Shown piece after piece: positions 1-9,286 of a DNA stretch of 64,000 bases. How positions within the stretch are numbered: the stretch's first letter is position 1; the number at the start of each line of letters is the position of its first letter. Where the stretch lies: the NCBI RefSeq assembly GCF_000192865.1, contig NC_015276.1, positions 4,520,501-4,584,500 of the forward strand, in the 5' to 3' direction. The translations under genes were made by a program, and so were the position numbers. The DNA comes from Marinomonas mediterranea MMB-1 (GTDB lineage: Bacteria; Pseudomonadota; Gammaproteobacteria; Pseudomonadales; Marinomonadaceae). The notes under the pieces were generated by a model, which did no database searches, had not been told where the DNA came from, and saw only the letters and a program-made list of their open reading frames with translations.

Positions 1-105
1 ATATTTTTATATATATTTTAGGAATGCCTCAGGATAAATAGCTAATAAATCTATCTTCGTTAAAAACAAATGAAAACACTAATTACTATGTTTATAAGGC
101 TTCTA

Positions 106-253
106 CTAGAGCGTGTTGATCTTTTATGTACATAATTCAATCAACCCACATGGGTAGCCACATTTGAAGCGGTTACTTTGACTTTTGGCGAAACCATTAT
201 AACTGCTCCTCTTGCTGCTTATTTTTCATACCTCAAAAATCAACACGCTCTAG
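106..253. mobile_element. MITE-like or IS-remnant element with 15-bp terminal inverted repeats
   Basis: The sequence ctagagcgtgttgat at 106-120 is the exact reverse complement of 239-253, so 148 bp are enclosed by perfect terminal inverted repeats. The interior has no convincing transposase frame. The repeats end in CTAG, so a short target duplication (CTA or TAG) cannot be told from the repeat itself. The right end lies exactly at the 3' end of the neighbouring TrmH-family pseudogene, whose last codons before the stop are read from the repeat. I infer a non-autonomous element or an IS internal-deletion derivative; the IS family is not recognised. Confidence 0.5.
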
Positions 254-580
254 AGAAAAAGCTTACTATTAAATAATCCATTTTTAGCACTGTCGCTAAG
301 TCCAAAGAGTCAATGAGCTCCACACCTCGAATGAAAAATGGCTGCGCCTTCAAAGCATCAAGTTTACCTCTCGCACTCCCCGAGCTTCGTTGCCGAATAT
401 ATAGCAATCACACGCTTTAAAATCCGGCGAGCTTAACGGTTCGCCTTGCATACCCAAGCAACCGATTTTGGAGAAACAGTCTGGCAAGGTATCGTTAGAC
501 ACGTCCAGTCCCATTGGCACATGAAATATCACGCCCATGCTAGAGCGAATCACTTTCGTGATAAAATAGGTCCCCCCAGG
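240..580 (-). pseudogene. TrmH/SpoU-family RNA 2'-O-methyltransferase, frameshifted fragment
   Basis: On the minus strand, 580 to about 365 reads a SpoU-like stretch with GGTYF, VIRSSMGVIFHVP and YIFGNEARGV, the conserved SAM-binding and knot motifs of SPOUT methyltransferases. The frame then breaks near 365-375 and continues one frame over as DALKAQPFFIRG and IDSLDLATVLKM, the usual C-terminal knot motif (I-x-SL-N/D-x-A). A TAG stop lies directly upstream of GGTYF and the N-terminal half is absent. The 3' end is fused to the inverted-repeat element. This is therefore a doubly damaged gene: truncated, frameshifted and interrupted. Active family members methylate ribose in tRNA or rRNA. Confidence 0.72.
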
Positions 581-592
581 CTAAGCAAATAA

Positions 593-730
593 CGAAAGCC
601 AAAACCACAAGGCAATCGTCACTCTGGCAAACCCGCACCAAAGGGTAAAACAGGAACCGATGGTAAAGGCCGGGCACCCGCAGGGCGCAGTGCAGCAAAG
701 CCTGCAGGGAAAAGAAAACCGTCGAGATAA
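593..730 (+). pseudogene. Basic Gly/Pro/Lys-rich C-terminal tail of a lost gene (RluB- or RNA-helicase-like)
   Basis: The plus frame 593-730 encodes about 45 residues rich in K, R, G, P and A (for example RKPKPQGNRHSGKP and GKGRAPAGRSAAKPAGKR), ending at TAA. A stop lies immediately upstream, and no ribosome site or conserved domain is attached. Such tails are typical of RluB-type pseudouridine synthases and DEAD-box RNA helicases. I infer a scar of a deleted gene that once converged on the TrmH-like gene. The opposite-strand frames over the same bases look like shadows. Confidence 0.35.
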
Positions 731-774
731 CATAGCCAAACATCGAAAATAAAAAAGCCAAAGCCGTTATACGC

Positions 775-2031
<1,257 letters not shown>

Positions 2032-2039
2032 TCACTCCT

Positions 2040-2360
2040 TTAATACTGACATTCAGGCAAATGAACGATAAGTCCATCATGTGCGTCGGTCACTTTCACC
2101 TGACAACTTAAACGGCTGCCTTCTTTCGGCTCAATAACCATTTCGAGCATTTGCTCTTCATTACTGTCTGGAGCCTGTACTTTTTGATGCCAACCCAAAC
2201 TCAGGTAACAATGGCAGGTTGCACAACTGCCGGAACCGCCACACTCAGCTTCGAGCCCTTCCACCATATTTTCCATCGCGGCCTGCATAATAGTAACCCC
2301 AGCTTTCGCAAAAACAGTCTGACGGCTACCATCATGTTGGATAAAGGTAATATCTGGCAT
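2040..2360 (-). CDS. bmp9: Bmp9-like [2Fe-2S] ferredoxin
   Basis: This is a 106-residue ferredoxin of the adrenodoxin/putidaredoxin class. The cluster ligands fit C40-x5-C46-x2-C49-x36-C86; C51 is an extra, non-consensus cysteine. The start at 2360 is preceded by AAGGAGTGAATT. It is the middle gene of a three-gene leftward unit, 22 bp after bmp8 and 11 bp before the reductase, a standard arrangement for a P450 electron chain. It should carry electrons from Bmp10 to the cytochrome P450 encoded at 11507-12994. No other P450 is present in the window. Confidence 0.9.
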   Translation of the reverse strand: MPDITFIQHDGSRQTVFAKAGVTIMQAAMENMVEGLEAECGGSGSCATCHCYLSLGWHQKVQAPDSNEEQMLEMVIEPKEGSRLSCQVKVTDAHDGLIVHLPECQY

Positions 2361-2382
2361 AATTCACTCCTTAAACGGGCAT

Positions 2383-2961
2383 TTAGTTCTGTTTTTCAAT
2401 CTCATCTAACGTCGCTCTAGGAGCGGCTTCTATCTGACTATCCATAGCAGCATTCCAGCGATTTAGAAAACCGCAAATTGCGATAATTGCAGCGATTTCT
2501 ATAGCCGCCTCTTCGCTGTAATATCGGGCGAGTTCGTCAAAGTGCTCTTTGTCGAGGTGCGCTGGCGACGTGCTATTAGCAAACGCAAATGCCAGTGCAG
2601 CCCGTTCCGCTTCGTTGTAAAAATCACTTGTTTGAAATTCAAAGGCCGCCATTACTTTATTTCGATTGACGTGTGTTCGGGTCGCAATATGAGAGAAATG
2701 ACTTTTGCAATACATGCAGCCCGCAGCTGAGCTACTGATCATTGCAATCGCCCATTTGAGCTCTGTCGGAATATGTTTGAATGCATCGATACATTTGAAC
2801 AAACCACCAAACGCTACCGCTAAATCTGGGTTTTTTCCCATTGTTAATATGCCATTCGGTAAAAAGCCCAAATTTTGTTCCATTCCGCGAAATACAGGCT
2901 CTAATTGAGGAGCATCACTCCTTTGCAGCGGGGTTACTAAGGTGTTCATTGAATCGGTCAT
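2383..2961 (-). CDS. bmp8: Bmp8-like AhpD/carboxymuconolactone-decarboxylase-fold protein (bromopyrrole debrominase)
   Basis: From the ATG at 2961 the protein has 192 residues. That start has GGGAGG close upstream, while the longer open frame adds 28 Cys-rich, unlikely residues. It carries an AhpD-type site CMYCKSH (C82, C85, H88) in an all-helical CMD fold. In the bmp pathway the homologue Bmp8 reductively removes one bromine from tetrabromopyrrole with a cysteine thiol, giving tribromopyrrole for coupling. That role is literature knowledge; here the motif and the position in the operon support it. It is transcribed divergently from bmp1. A generic peroxidase-related function cannot be excluded from sequence alone. 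Confidence 0.85.
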   Translation of the reverse strand: MTDSMNTLVTPLQRSDAPQLEPVFRGMEQNLGFLPNGILTMGKNPDLAVAFGGLFKCIDAFKHIPTELKWAIAMISSSAAGCMYCKSHFSHIATRTHVNRNKVMAAFEFQTSDFYNEAERAALAFAFANSTSPAHLDKEHFDELARYYSEEAAIEIAAIIAICGFLNRWNAAMDSQIEAAPRATLDEIEKQN

Positions 2962-3222
2962 TTCATCCTCCCTATTCCTTTGATCAGTGTTAATACAATA
3001 GGAAGTTTTATTTTTTGAACCATAGCTCATGCAGCCTATGCACATTTTTTACTAGTCCTATTTAACCCCTTTCCCAAAAAACTCTAGCTCTACTGGTGTG
3101 GAGTGATAGCCCAATTGAGCCATTGAGAGTACGTCACAAACTTCTTAATTTAGAGATCAGTGCTGTCGCGAAGTAGTACAGCGAAAGCATGAAAATTCGC
3201 TCACGATAATTAGGACGTCACC
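2962..3222. promoter_or_regulatory. Divergent bmp8 / bmp1 control region
   Basis: This 261-bp gap separates the two arms of the bmp cluster and must hold both promoters. Ribosome sites are visible at each end: GGGAGG before bmp8, TTAGGACGTCACC before bmp1. There is an imperfect dyad, gctctact-ggtgtgg-agtgatagc, near 3092-3115 and a gctgt/acagc dyad near 3165-3183. Either could bind the LuxR-type or TetR-type regulators of the cluster, but neither matches the TTAATC-N4-GATTA motif found elsewhere. No sigma-70 promoter could be called with confidence. Confidence 0.5.
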
Positions 3223-4353
3223 ATGATTGAAAAATTAATTCACTTTATAAACAATGATTTACTAGAAGGTGCTGCAGATGACCTTGATCAGAACACCCCT
3301 CTACTGGAACTGGGGATTCTAGATTCATTGTCTATGGTTTTGCTTCTAGCACACATAGATCAACAGTACGGAGTGAAGATTCCAGAACATGAAATCAATC
3401 CAGAGCATTTTGAAAATGTCGCTACACTCGCCGCGCTCATTAACCAGTTAAGCAAAGACGAAACCGCAGAGGCTATGCCTCAGCAAGAGAACGTGTCAGA
3501 GCTGGCTCGCCTAGTTAAGTTACAAGAAACCTACAACATAGAAAGTCAGATGGTTGAGGTCGGTGGTGGGCTCACGCAGCACGCTCTTCGCGTCAAAGGA
3601 AACGGTCCTTTATGGGTCATGTTGCCAGCCCTTGGCAACCCTTCTACCTCATGGTCACCGTTGTTACGTTCCGTTCAGAATCGACACAATGCAGTCGCGC
3701 TGGATCTGGCTGGATTCGGTTTAACACAAAGCAATAAAGACAACCCTTCGTTTAAAGATCATGTAAACAACACCCTTCAATATCTTGAAACGATTGAAGA
3801 GCAAGAGTGGGTATTGATTGCAAATTCGGCTGGGAGCATGGTCGCCGCCGAGGTTGCTCGCCGGTTCCCAGAAAAAGTTAAAGCCTTGGTCATCACAGGC
3901 TTTGGCCTTGTTGAAGATGTTGAAGGTTGGTGGCAAGGACTCAAAGCCATGTCTAAAAAGCCTGAGGAGTTTTTGGAAGCGGCTTACTATAACCCGCCGA
4001 AACTCACACCAGACTTAAACAACTTACTAAACGAAGTCTTATCTCGCCCCGCCTACCATAATTTCCTAGACACTCACGCAAAAGAGCGCATAAGCCATAT
4101 CTTTGATGGCATTACGGTTCCAACGCTTTTTATTGCCGGTAATCACGATCAAATCGTTCCCCCTGAATGGAGTGAAAAAGCCGCTGAAAGCATGGAAGAC
4201 GCGTCGGTAGTCCGTCTGTCTCGATGCGGTCACTTCTCAGCCTCAGAACGTCCTGAAGAATTTATCTGGGTCGTTGAGGACTTCTTAATGAAGATCAATC
4301 AAAAGCAAAACATGGCAAGTCAAACGAACAATCAAGAAGCGAGCATGGCATGA
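3223..4353 (+). CDS. bmp1: Bmp1-like carrier protein-thioesterase fusion
   Basis: This 376-residue bifunctional protein has a carrier domain at residues 1-80 with the phosphopantetheine site LDSLS (S35), followed by an alpha/beta-hydrolase from about 95 to 355. The hydrolase triad appears to be S202 in NSAGS, D309 in GNHDQ and H337 in CGHFS. The first position of the nucleophile elbow is Asn, not the usual Gly. In the bmp pathway proline is tethered to the carrier, oxidised and brominated, then released by the thioesterase with decarboxylation to bromopyrrole. The stop overlaps the bmp2 start (ATGA), so the two are translationally coupled. Confidence 0.9.
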   Translation: MIEKLIHFINNDLLEGAADDLDQNTPLLELGILDSLSMVLLLAHIDQQYGVKIPEHEINPEHFENVATLAALINQLSKDETAEAMPQQENVSELARLVKLQETYNIESQMVEVGGGLTQHALRVKGNGPLWVMLPALGNPSTSWSPLLRSVQNRHNAVALDLAGFGLTQSNKDNPSFKDHVNNTLQYLETIEEQEWVLIANSAGSMVAAEVARRFPEKVKALVITGFGLVEDVEGWWQGLKAMSKKPEEFLEAAYYNPPKLTPDLNNLLNEVLSRPAYHNFLDTHAKERISHIFDGITVPTLFIAGNHDQIVPPEWSEKAAESMEDASVVRLSRCGHFSASERPEEFIWVVEDFLMKINQKQNMASQTNNQEASMA

Positions 4354-5582
4354 ATACTAACGCAAATTACGATGTGGTTATCATTGGTAGTGGTCCAGCA
4401 GGCAGTTTGTGCGGCATCGAATGTCGAAAAAAAGGTTTATCCGTTCTTTGTATCGAGAAGGACGAATTCCCCCGCTTTCACATCGGAGAGTCATTAACCG
4501 GGAATGCAGGCCAAATCATTACTGACCTCGGCCTATACGACAAAATGGAAGAAGCTGAGTTTCCCAATAAATTGGGGGTTAACGTTATCGGCAGCTTATC
4601 TAAAAACGAGTTTTTCATTCCGATTCTGGCCAAGACTTGGCAAGTACGCCGAAGCAGTTTCGACAAGATGCTCAAAGAAAAAGCATTAGAGCACGGTGTA
4701 GAATATCAAACAGGGATGGTAACTGATGTACTTAGAGACGGTGAGAAAGTCGTCGGTGCTACCTATAAAACCGCCGCGGGCAGCCAAAACGTCAACTCAA
4801 AAGTGCTGGTCGATGCCAGTGGCCAAACCACGTTTCTCTCTCGTAAGGGCGTAGCGGGTAAACGTAAGGTGGAGTTCTTCTCTCAACAGATCGCATCATT
4901 CGCGCACTTTGAAAATGTCGAAAGAGATTTACCTCCGTTCTCCACTAACACAACGATTCTGTATTCCAAACAGTACCACTGGTCTTGGATTATTCCGATT
5001 TCCCCCACTACCGACAGCCTTGGTGTTGTTATTCCAAAAGACCTTTATTACAAAGAATGCAATTCTCCAGAAGCCGCAATCGAGTGGGGAATGAACAACA
5101 TCAGTCCAGAACTGAAACGTCGCTTCAAAAATGCAGAACAAGTAGAAGCCTCTCAGTCTATGGCCGACTTCTCCTATCGCATCGAGCCTTTCGTTGGTGA
5201 TGGCTGGCTATGCATTGGCGATTCTCATCGCTTCCTTGATCCAATTTTCTCCTACGGTGTGTCATTTGGCATGAAAGAAGGGATCCGTTCCGCTGAGGCG
5301 ATCGCGACGTCCATTCAAACGGGTGACTGGAAAACTCCATTTTATGCGTTCCGTGATTGGAGTAACAAAGGCCAGCAGATTGCAGCAGACCTGATTCGTT
5401 ATTTCTGGATTTATCCTATTTTCTTCGGTTATCAGATGCAAAACCCCGACTTGCGAGACGAAGTTATTCGCTTACTTGGTGGTTGCTGCTTCGATTGCGA
5501 AGGCTGGAAAGCACCCAGCATTTTCAGCAATGCAATCAAAGAATATGACCGCAAACAAATGGAAACGAAGATAGCGTCGTAA
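4350..5582 (+). CDS. bmp2: Bmp2-like flavin-dependent pyrrolyl-carrier halogenase
   Basis: This 410-residue flavin halogenase acts on carrier-bound substrates. Visible hallmarks are the FAD motif GSGPAG (13-18), PRFHIGESL near residue 42, the halogenase signature WSWIIP (211-216, WxWxIP), and GDSHRFLDPIFSYG near 290, the flavin-contacting region. In the bmp pathway Bmp2 brominates pyrrolyl-S-Bmp1 up to three times. It overlaps bmp1 by four bases and is followed within 10 bp by a strong terminator-like hairpin. It would need FADH2 from a flavin reductase; none is encoded in this cluster, so a housekeeping enzyme must serve. Bromide preference is known for the family, not visible here. Confidence 0.92.
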   Translation: MNTNANYDVVIIGSGPAGSLCGIECRKKGLSVLCIEKDEFPRFHIGESLTGNAGQIITDLGLYDKMEEAEFPNKLGVNVIGSLSKNEFFIPILAKTWQVRRSSFDKMLKEKALEHGVEYQTGMVTDVLRDGEKVVGATYKTAAGSQNVNSKVLVDASGQTTFLSRKGVAGKRKVEFFSQQIASFAHFENVERDLPPFSTNTTILYSKQYHWSWIIPISPTTDSLGVVIPKDLYYKECNSPEAAIEWGMNNISPELKRRFKNAEQVEASQSMADFSYRIEPFVGDGWLCIGDSHRFLDPIFSYGVSFGMKEGIRSAEAIATSIQTGDWKTPFYAFRDWSNKGQQIAADLIRYFWIYPIFFGYQMQNPDLRDEVIRLLGGCCFDCEGWKAPSIFSNAIKEYDRKQMETKIAS

Positions 5583-5590
5583 CGCTCGGC

Positions 5591-5627
5591 ACGACGACAG
5601 CGCTTGAACCACTGTCGTCGTATTTTT
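5591..5627 (+). terminator. Intra-operon hairpin after bmp2
   Basis: acgacgacag at 5591-5600 and ctgtcgtcgt at 5612-5621 form a perfect 10-bp stem with an 11-nt loop, followed by ATTTTTC. This has the form of a rho-independent terminator or attenuator, yet it lies inside the same-direction bmp operon, 25 bp before the permease start. It probably lowers expression of downstream genes relative to bmp1-bmp2, or protects the bmp1-bmp2 message. Confidence 0.75.
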
Positions 5628-5645
5628 CAAAGTCGGAGAATAAAC

Positions 5646-6524
5646 GTGAATACTCGGTTTGTACTAATTGTCGCATCGCTATGGCTGGCAGTGTTATTTG
5701 GGGTAATGGACAACCCAACTTGGTTGCTTCAAGAAAACTGGCCTATCATTTTTATCGCTTTCGCCAGTGCCGCAGTCGCAAACGCAACCGCGGTGGGTGG
5801 CGGTTTTATCTTTCTGCCTTTGTTTTCGTTTGCATACAGTTTAAGTGCCGCCGAGGCATTAAAGCTGGCACTCGCAACGCAGGCATTTGGTATGTCGTCA
5901 GGTGCATTAGGCTGGTCTAAAAAAGTCATCGACTTCCATTTTCTGAAACTGGGCGCCGGAGCAGGTGTGCTCGGCATGTTTATAGGCACCTTCCTATTTA
6001 CGCCTCCAGGCCATCTAATCCATAACATTTTCGGATACGCCTCCATTGTGGTGAGTCTGGCTTTGTTTATCGAGATGATCTACATCCGTAAAACAGATAA
6101 AACGGTCTTTGACGAGCCGAACCACAGTCTAGTGGAGTTCTGTATTTGGGCCTTACTCGGCGGCCTTATTACCGCTTGGACATCCATCGGCATTGGCGAA
6201 GTGGTCGCCCTATGGCTGCTATTTAGGGCAAAACAAAGCATCGTGAAAAGCGTTGCTACAGGCGTCGCAGTACTGGCGATTTGCTCCATCAGCGGTCTTC
6301 TATTTCACATTTACGAAGGCGGCATTGTTTGGGAATACCTTATCTTCACTGCTCCGGGTGTGCTGTTAGGCGGTCGTGCTGGCGCGCTGCTTGGTAAAAG
6401 AATGGCAGGCGTTAAAAAGCAGCAAGAGCCTCACAGTCATAATGACAACAAAGGATTTGGGCTAAAGCTGTTTGTCGCATTAGTCATCTTTGCGGATGGC
6501 ATTGTGGTGATTTTCAACCAATAG
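5646..6524 (+). CDS. TauE/SafE-like membrane permease of the bmp cluster
   Basis: About 292 residues and eight or so hydrophobic segments fit the TauE/SafE (DUF81) sulfite/sulfonate exporter-like family. AVGGGFIFLPLF near residue 50 and WTSIGIGEVVALW near 178 are the paired glycine-rich motifs of that family. The GTG at 5646 is preferred because GGAGAATAAAC precedes it; a TTG at 5604 lies in the terminator loop. The gene sits between bmp2 and bmp3 and touches bmp3, so it belongs to the operon. It could take up bromide or a sulfur compound, or export products; the substrate is unknown. Confidence 0.75.
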   Translation: MNTRFVLIVASLWLAVLFGVMDNPTWLLQENWPIIFIAFASAAVANATAVGGGFIFLPLFSFAYSLSAAEALKLALATQAFGMSSGALGWSKKVIDFHFLKLGAGAGVLGMFIGTFLFTPPGHLIHNIFGYASIVVSLALFIEMIYIRKTDKTVFDEPNHSLVEFCIWALLGGLITAWTSIGIGEVVALWLLFRAKQSIVKSVATGVAVLAICSISGLLFHIYEGGIVWEYLIFTAPGVLLGGRAGALLGKRMAGVKKQQEPHSHNDNKGFGLKLFVALVIFADGIVVIFNQ

Positions 6525-6538
6525 TGAAGGAGACAAAC

Positions 6539-7681
6539 ATGAATTTCGAATGGACACACGAACAAGCAGAACTTTTTGAGCACGCTTTACGCTTCGGTAA
6601 AGAGCTGAGCGCCCCCTTACAAGAGGATAACGGCTTCCCTCGCGACAACTGGAACGCACTTGGTGACTTCGGCTACTTCGGTCTTCCCATCCCAGAAAAG
6701 TATGCTAAAGATGGTTCGGGGTTTGACATACTCACCACAATCAAAATCATAGAAGGGTTGGGGCAAAGCTGCACTGATACAGGACTTTTGTTTGCTGGCG
6801 CTGCACACACTTTCGCTTGCAGCATGCCTATATTAGAGCACGGAAGCGAAACCTTAAAACACCAACTTTTACCCGATCTTGCTACTGGCAGAAAGATCGC
6901 AGCCAATGCTATTTCAGAAGCATCCGCGGGCTCCGATATATCAAACCTTGCGACAACAGCCCAAAAAGAAGGTGACTACTATGTCCTCAACGGCGGTAAG
7001 TCGTACGTCACAAACGGCAGTATTGCGGACTATTACGTGGTATATGCGACAACGAATAAAAAGCATGGCTACCTAGGCCAAACCGCGTTCGTAGTACCTC
7101 GAAATACACCAGGAATTTCTGTCGGCAACGATTACCACAAACTGGGATTGCGCTCGGCACCTCTTAATCAGGTTTTCTTCGACAATTGTACGATACACAA
7201 GGATTACGCACTTGGCAGAGAAGGACAAGGAGCAAGGATCTTCGCGGCTTCTATGGATTGGGAGCGCTGCTGCCTGTTTGCCATTTTTGTCGGTGCTATG
7301 CAAAGGGACCTCAACCAGTGCATCGAGTACGCAAATACGCGTATGCAAGGCGATAAGACAATTAGCCGATTTCAAGCCGTTTCTCACCGAATTGCGGATA
7401 TGGGCGTTCGTCTGGAATCTGCTCGTTTAATGCTCTATTACGCAGCATGGCAAAAATCGCAAGACGTCGACAACACCAAAGCCGTTGCGATGAGCAAATT
7501 GGCCATCAGTGAAGCCTTTGTTCAATCCGGTATAGACAGTATTAGGGTACACGGTGCATTAGGCTACCTAGATGAAGGGCGAGTGAATAACAGTATTAAA
7601 GACGCTTTAGGATCTGTTCTATTTTCTGGCACCTCCGATATTCAACGAGAGTTAATCTGCAATAGGCTGGGGCTACTATGA
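6539..7681 (+). CDS. bmp3: Bmp3-like prolyl-carrier dehydrogenase (acyl-CoA dehydrogenase family)
   Basis: This 380-residue FAD enzyme has the acyl-CoA dehydrogenase fold. Family marks are ISEASAGSDIS near residue 128 (flavin/substrate loop), DWER with E242 as the likely catalytic base (isovaleryl-CoA-dehydrogenase position), and FSGTSDIQRELI at the C terminus. By analogy to PltE and Bmp3 it oxidises carrier-bound prolyl to pyrrolyl. The ATG at 6539 follows GAAGGAGACAAAC; an upstream GTG at 6524 overlaps the permease stop and is less likely. The stop overlaps the bmp4 start (ATGA). Confidence 0.9.
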   Translation: MNFEWTHEQAELFEHALRFGKELSAPLQEDNGFPRDNWNALGDFGYFGLPIPEKYAKDGSGFDILTTIKIIEGLGQSCTDTGLLFAGAAHTFACSMPILEHGSETLKHQLLPDLATGRKIAANAISEASAGSDISNLATTAQKEGDYYVLNGGKSYVTNGSIADYYVVYATTNKKHGYLGQTAFVVPRNTPGISVGNDYHKLGLRSAPLNQVFFDNCTIHKDYALGREGQGARIFAASMDWERCCLFAIFVGAMQRDLNQCIEYANTRMQGDKTISRFQAVSHRIADMGVRLESARLMLYYAAWQKSQDVDNTKAVAMSKLAISEAFVQSGIDSIRVHGALGYLDEGRVNNSIKDALGSVLFSGTSDIQRELICNRLGLL

Positions 7682-9207
7682 AACGACTCAATTATATTTT
7701 TTCTGCTGGCATGATAGCAGGAGAGGACAACCTCGCTGTCTCCGATACAACTGAATCTTTGACTTATAAAGAGTTGAATAACATCACTAACCAGCTCGTT
7801 CGCACCTTTCAGCTGCTTGGTGTTAAAGAAGGTGATCGAGTCGGTTTATGGCTAGAAAAATCCTGCCGAGGGATCGCTTGTATGTTGGCTATCAGTCGCT
7901 TAAACGCAAGCTATGTGCCTATTGATCCGATGAACCCGCTTGCTCGAGTCAGTACGATTATCAAGGACTGCCAAATGTCGGCAATCGTAATATCACAAGG
8001 AAAATTAGCAAAGTTTATTGATTCCGAACACCGTGAATTGCCTTTGCTCATTCCTGACAACCTAAGTCTAGACGACTTAAATATTCACTCTGATACCAAT
8101 TTGAGTCATGTTGCCAATTGGTCAGACGTACGCTCTCAATCAAGCGAGCATGTTGATCTTGATGTGACTTACAGCGAAACAGATCTTGCGTACATTTTAT
8201 ATACCTCAGGTTCTACAGGTGTGCCTAAAGGAGTCTGTATTAATCACCTAAACGCCTGCGCCTTCATTAATTGGAGTATTGAGGAAGTCGAGCCTCGTCC
8301 AGAAGACCGGTTCTCAAATCATGCCCCTTGGCACTTTGACCTGTCTGTTTTCGATATCTATGTTGCACTTGGTTCTGGTGCCAGCGTCTATCTTATCTCG
8401 GAGATGGTGAGTTACGTACCGGCTCAACTCGTCGATTTTATTGAGAAAAACCAGATCAGTATCTGGTACTCCGTGCCGACCGCGCTGTCCTTGATGATGG
8501 ATGCAGAACCGCAGCTCGAAACACGCTGCAGTTCGTTACACACCGTTATCTTTGCCGGTGAACCTTTCGCAATCAAAAAGCTAAAAGAACTGCGAAAACG
8601 ATTCCCACACAAAGCACTTTATAACTTCTACGGCCCGACAGAAACCAATGTAAGCACCTACTACAAAGTACCCAACGAGGTACCTGACAAGTTACCGATT
8701 GGGCACGTATGTAGCGGCGACAGCCTCTCTTTACTTGATGACAACGGCACAAAGGTCGCTATCGGAGAGCAGGGCTTTATTACGATAAAGGGCCCCAGTG
8801 TCTTCTCCGGTTATTGGGGTAAAACTGCGCGAACAGAAGACGCTTATAACACAGGAGACATTGGTTATTTCAATGATAAAGGCGAGCTGATGTATGTAGG
8901 ACGAAACGACCATATGATAAAGGTCAAAGGCTATCGCATTCACCTTGGGGAAATCGAAACGACAATAGAAAAGCACCCAGCCATTGAGGAATGTTGTGTG
9001 CTACTTGGTGAGGATAAAGCACTCCATGCCTATTTGGTGCAGCAAGATGACAGTGCGCTTTCTCTCATCAAAATAAAGCTCCATTGCTCCGCCCACTTAC
9101 CTAAATACATGCTGCCAGACTTTGTGCACTTTCTACCTATGCTTCCTCGCAACGGCAACGGAAAAGTCGCGCGCAAAGACCTCGCCGCACTAGAAGTCAG
9201 TGCTTAA
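7678..9207 (+). CDS. bmp4: Bmp4-like proline adenylation enzyme
   Basis: This 509-residue stand-alone adenylation domain is of the PltF/RedM type. In order are the P-loop-like core LYTSGSTGVPKG near 175, NFYGPTETN near 320, YNTGDIGYF near 390, the hinge KVKGYRIHLGEIE near 415 and the C-terminal GNGKVARKDL with the catalytic Lys near 495. It should form prolyl-AMP from L-proline and ATP and charge the Bmp1 carrier. Proline specificity is inferred from context, not from a decoded pocket. The start overlaps bmp3 (ATGA), which argues for one transcript. Confidence 0.9.
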   Translation: MKRLNYIFSAGMIAGEDNLAVSDTTESLTYKELNNITNQLVRTFQLLGVKEGDRVGLWLEKSCRGIACMLAISRLNASYVPIDPMNPLARVSTIIKDCQMSAIVISQGKLAKFIDSEHRELPLLIPDNLSLDDLNIHSDTNLSHVANWSDVRSQSSEHVDLDVTYSETDLAYILYTSGSTGVPKGVCINHLNACAFINWSIEEVEPRPEDRFSNHAPWHFDLSVFDIYVALGSGASVYLISEMVSYVPAQLVDFIEKNQISIWYSVPTALSLMMDAEPQLETRCSSLHTVIFAGEPFAIKKLKELRKRFPHKALYNFYGPTETNVSTYYKVPNEVPDKLPIGHVCSGDSLSLLDDNGTKVAIGEQGFITIKGPSVFSGYWGKTARTEDAYNTGDIGYFNDKGELMYVGRNDHMIKVKGYRIHLGEIETTIEKHPAIEECCVLLGEDKALHAYLVQQDDSALSLIKIKLHCSAHLPKYMLPDFVHFLPMLPRNGNGKVARKDLAALEVSA

Positions 9208-9232
9208 AGTCCAAATGAGCTAAGTCGACACG

Positions 9233-9260
9233 GCCTACCTTAACCAACGACAGAGTAGGC
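9233..9260 (+). terminator. Weak hairpin between bmp4 and bmp5
   Basis: gcctac at 9233-9238 pairs with gtaggc at 9255-9260 in the only sizeable gap of the rightward operon apart from bmp2/permease. The stem is short and is followed by tgataataaaa, not a U tract. It could modestly separate the pyrrole genes from the phenol genes; low confidence as a real terminator. Confidence 0.25.
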
Positions 9261-9286
9261 TGATAATAAAAAGGGAGATTATCACT

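Noticed and set aside
164..274. Plus-strand frame of about 44 residues (with EAVTLTFGETIITAPL)
   Set aside because: It crosses the inverted-repeat element and runs antisense to the TrmH pseudogene C terminus. No start codon with a ribosome site.
2962..3222. TTAATC-N4-GATTA operator in the bmp divergent promoter
   Set aside because: Looked for and not present; only weak unrelated dyads were seen, so direct TetR control of bmp1/bmp8 is not claimed.
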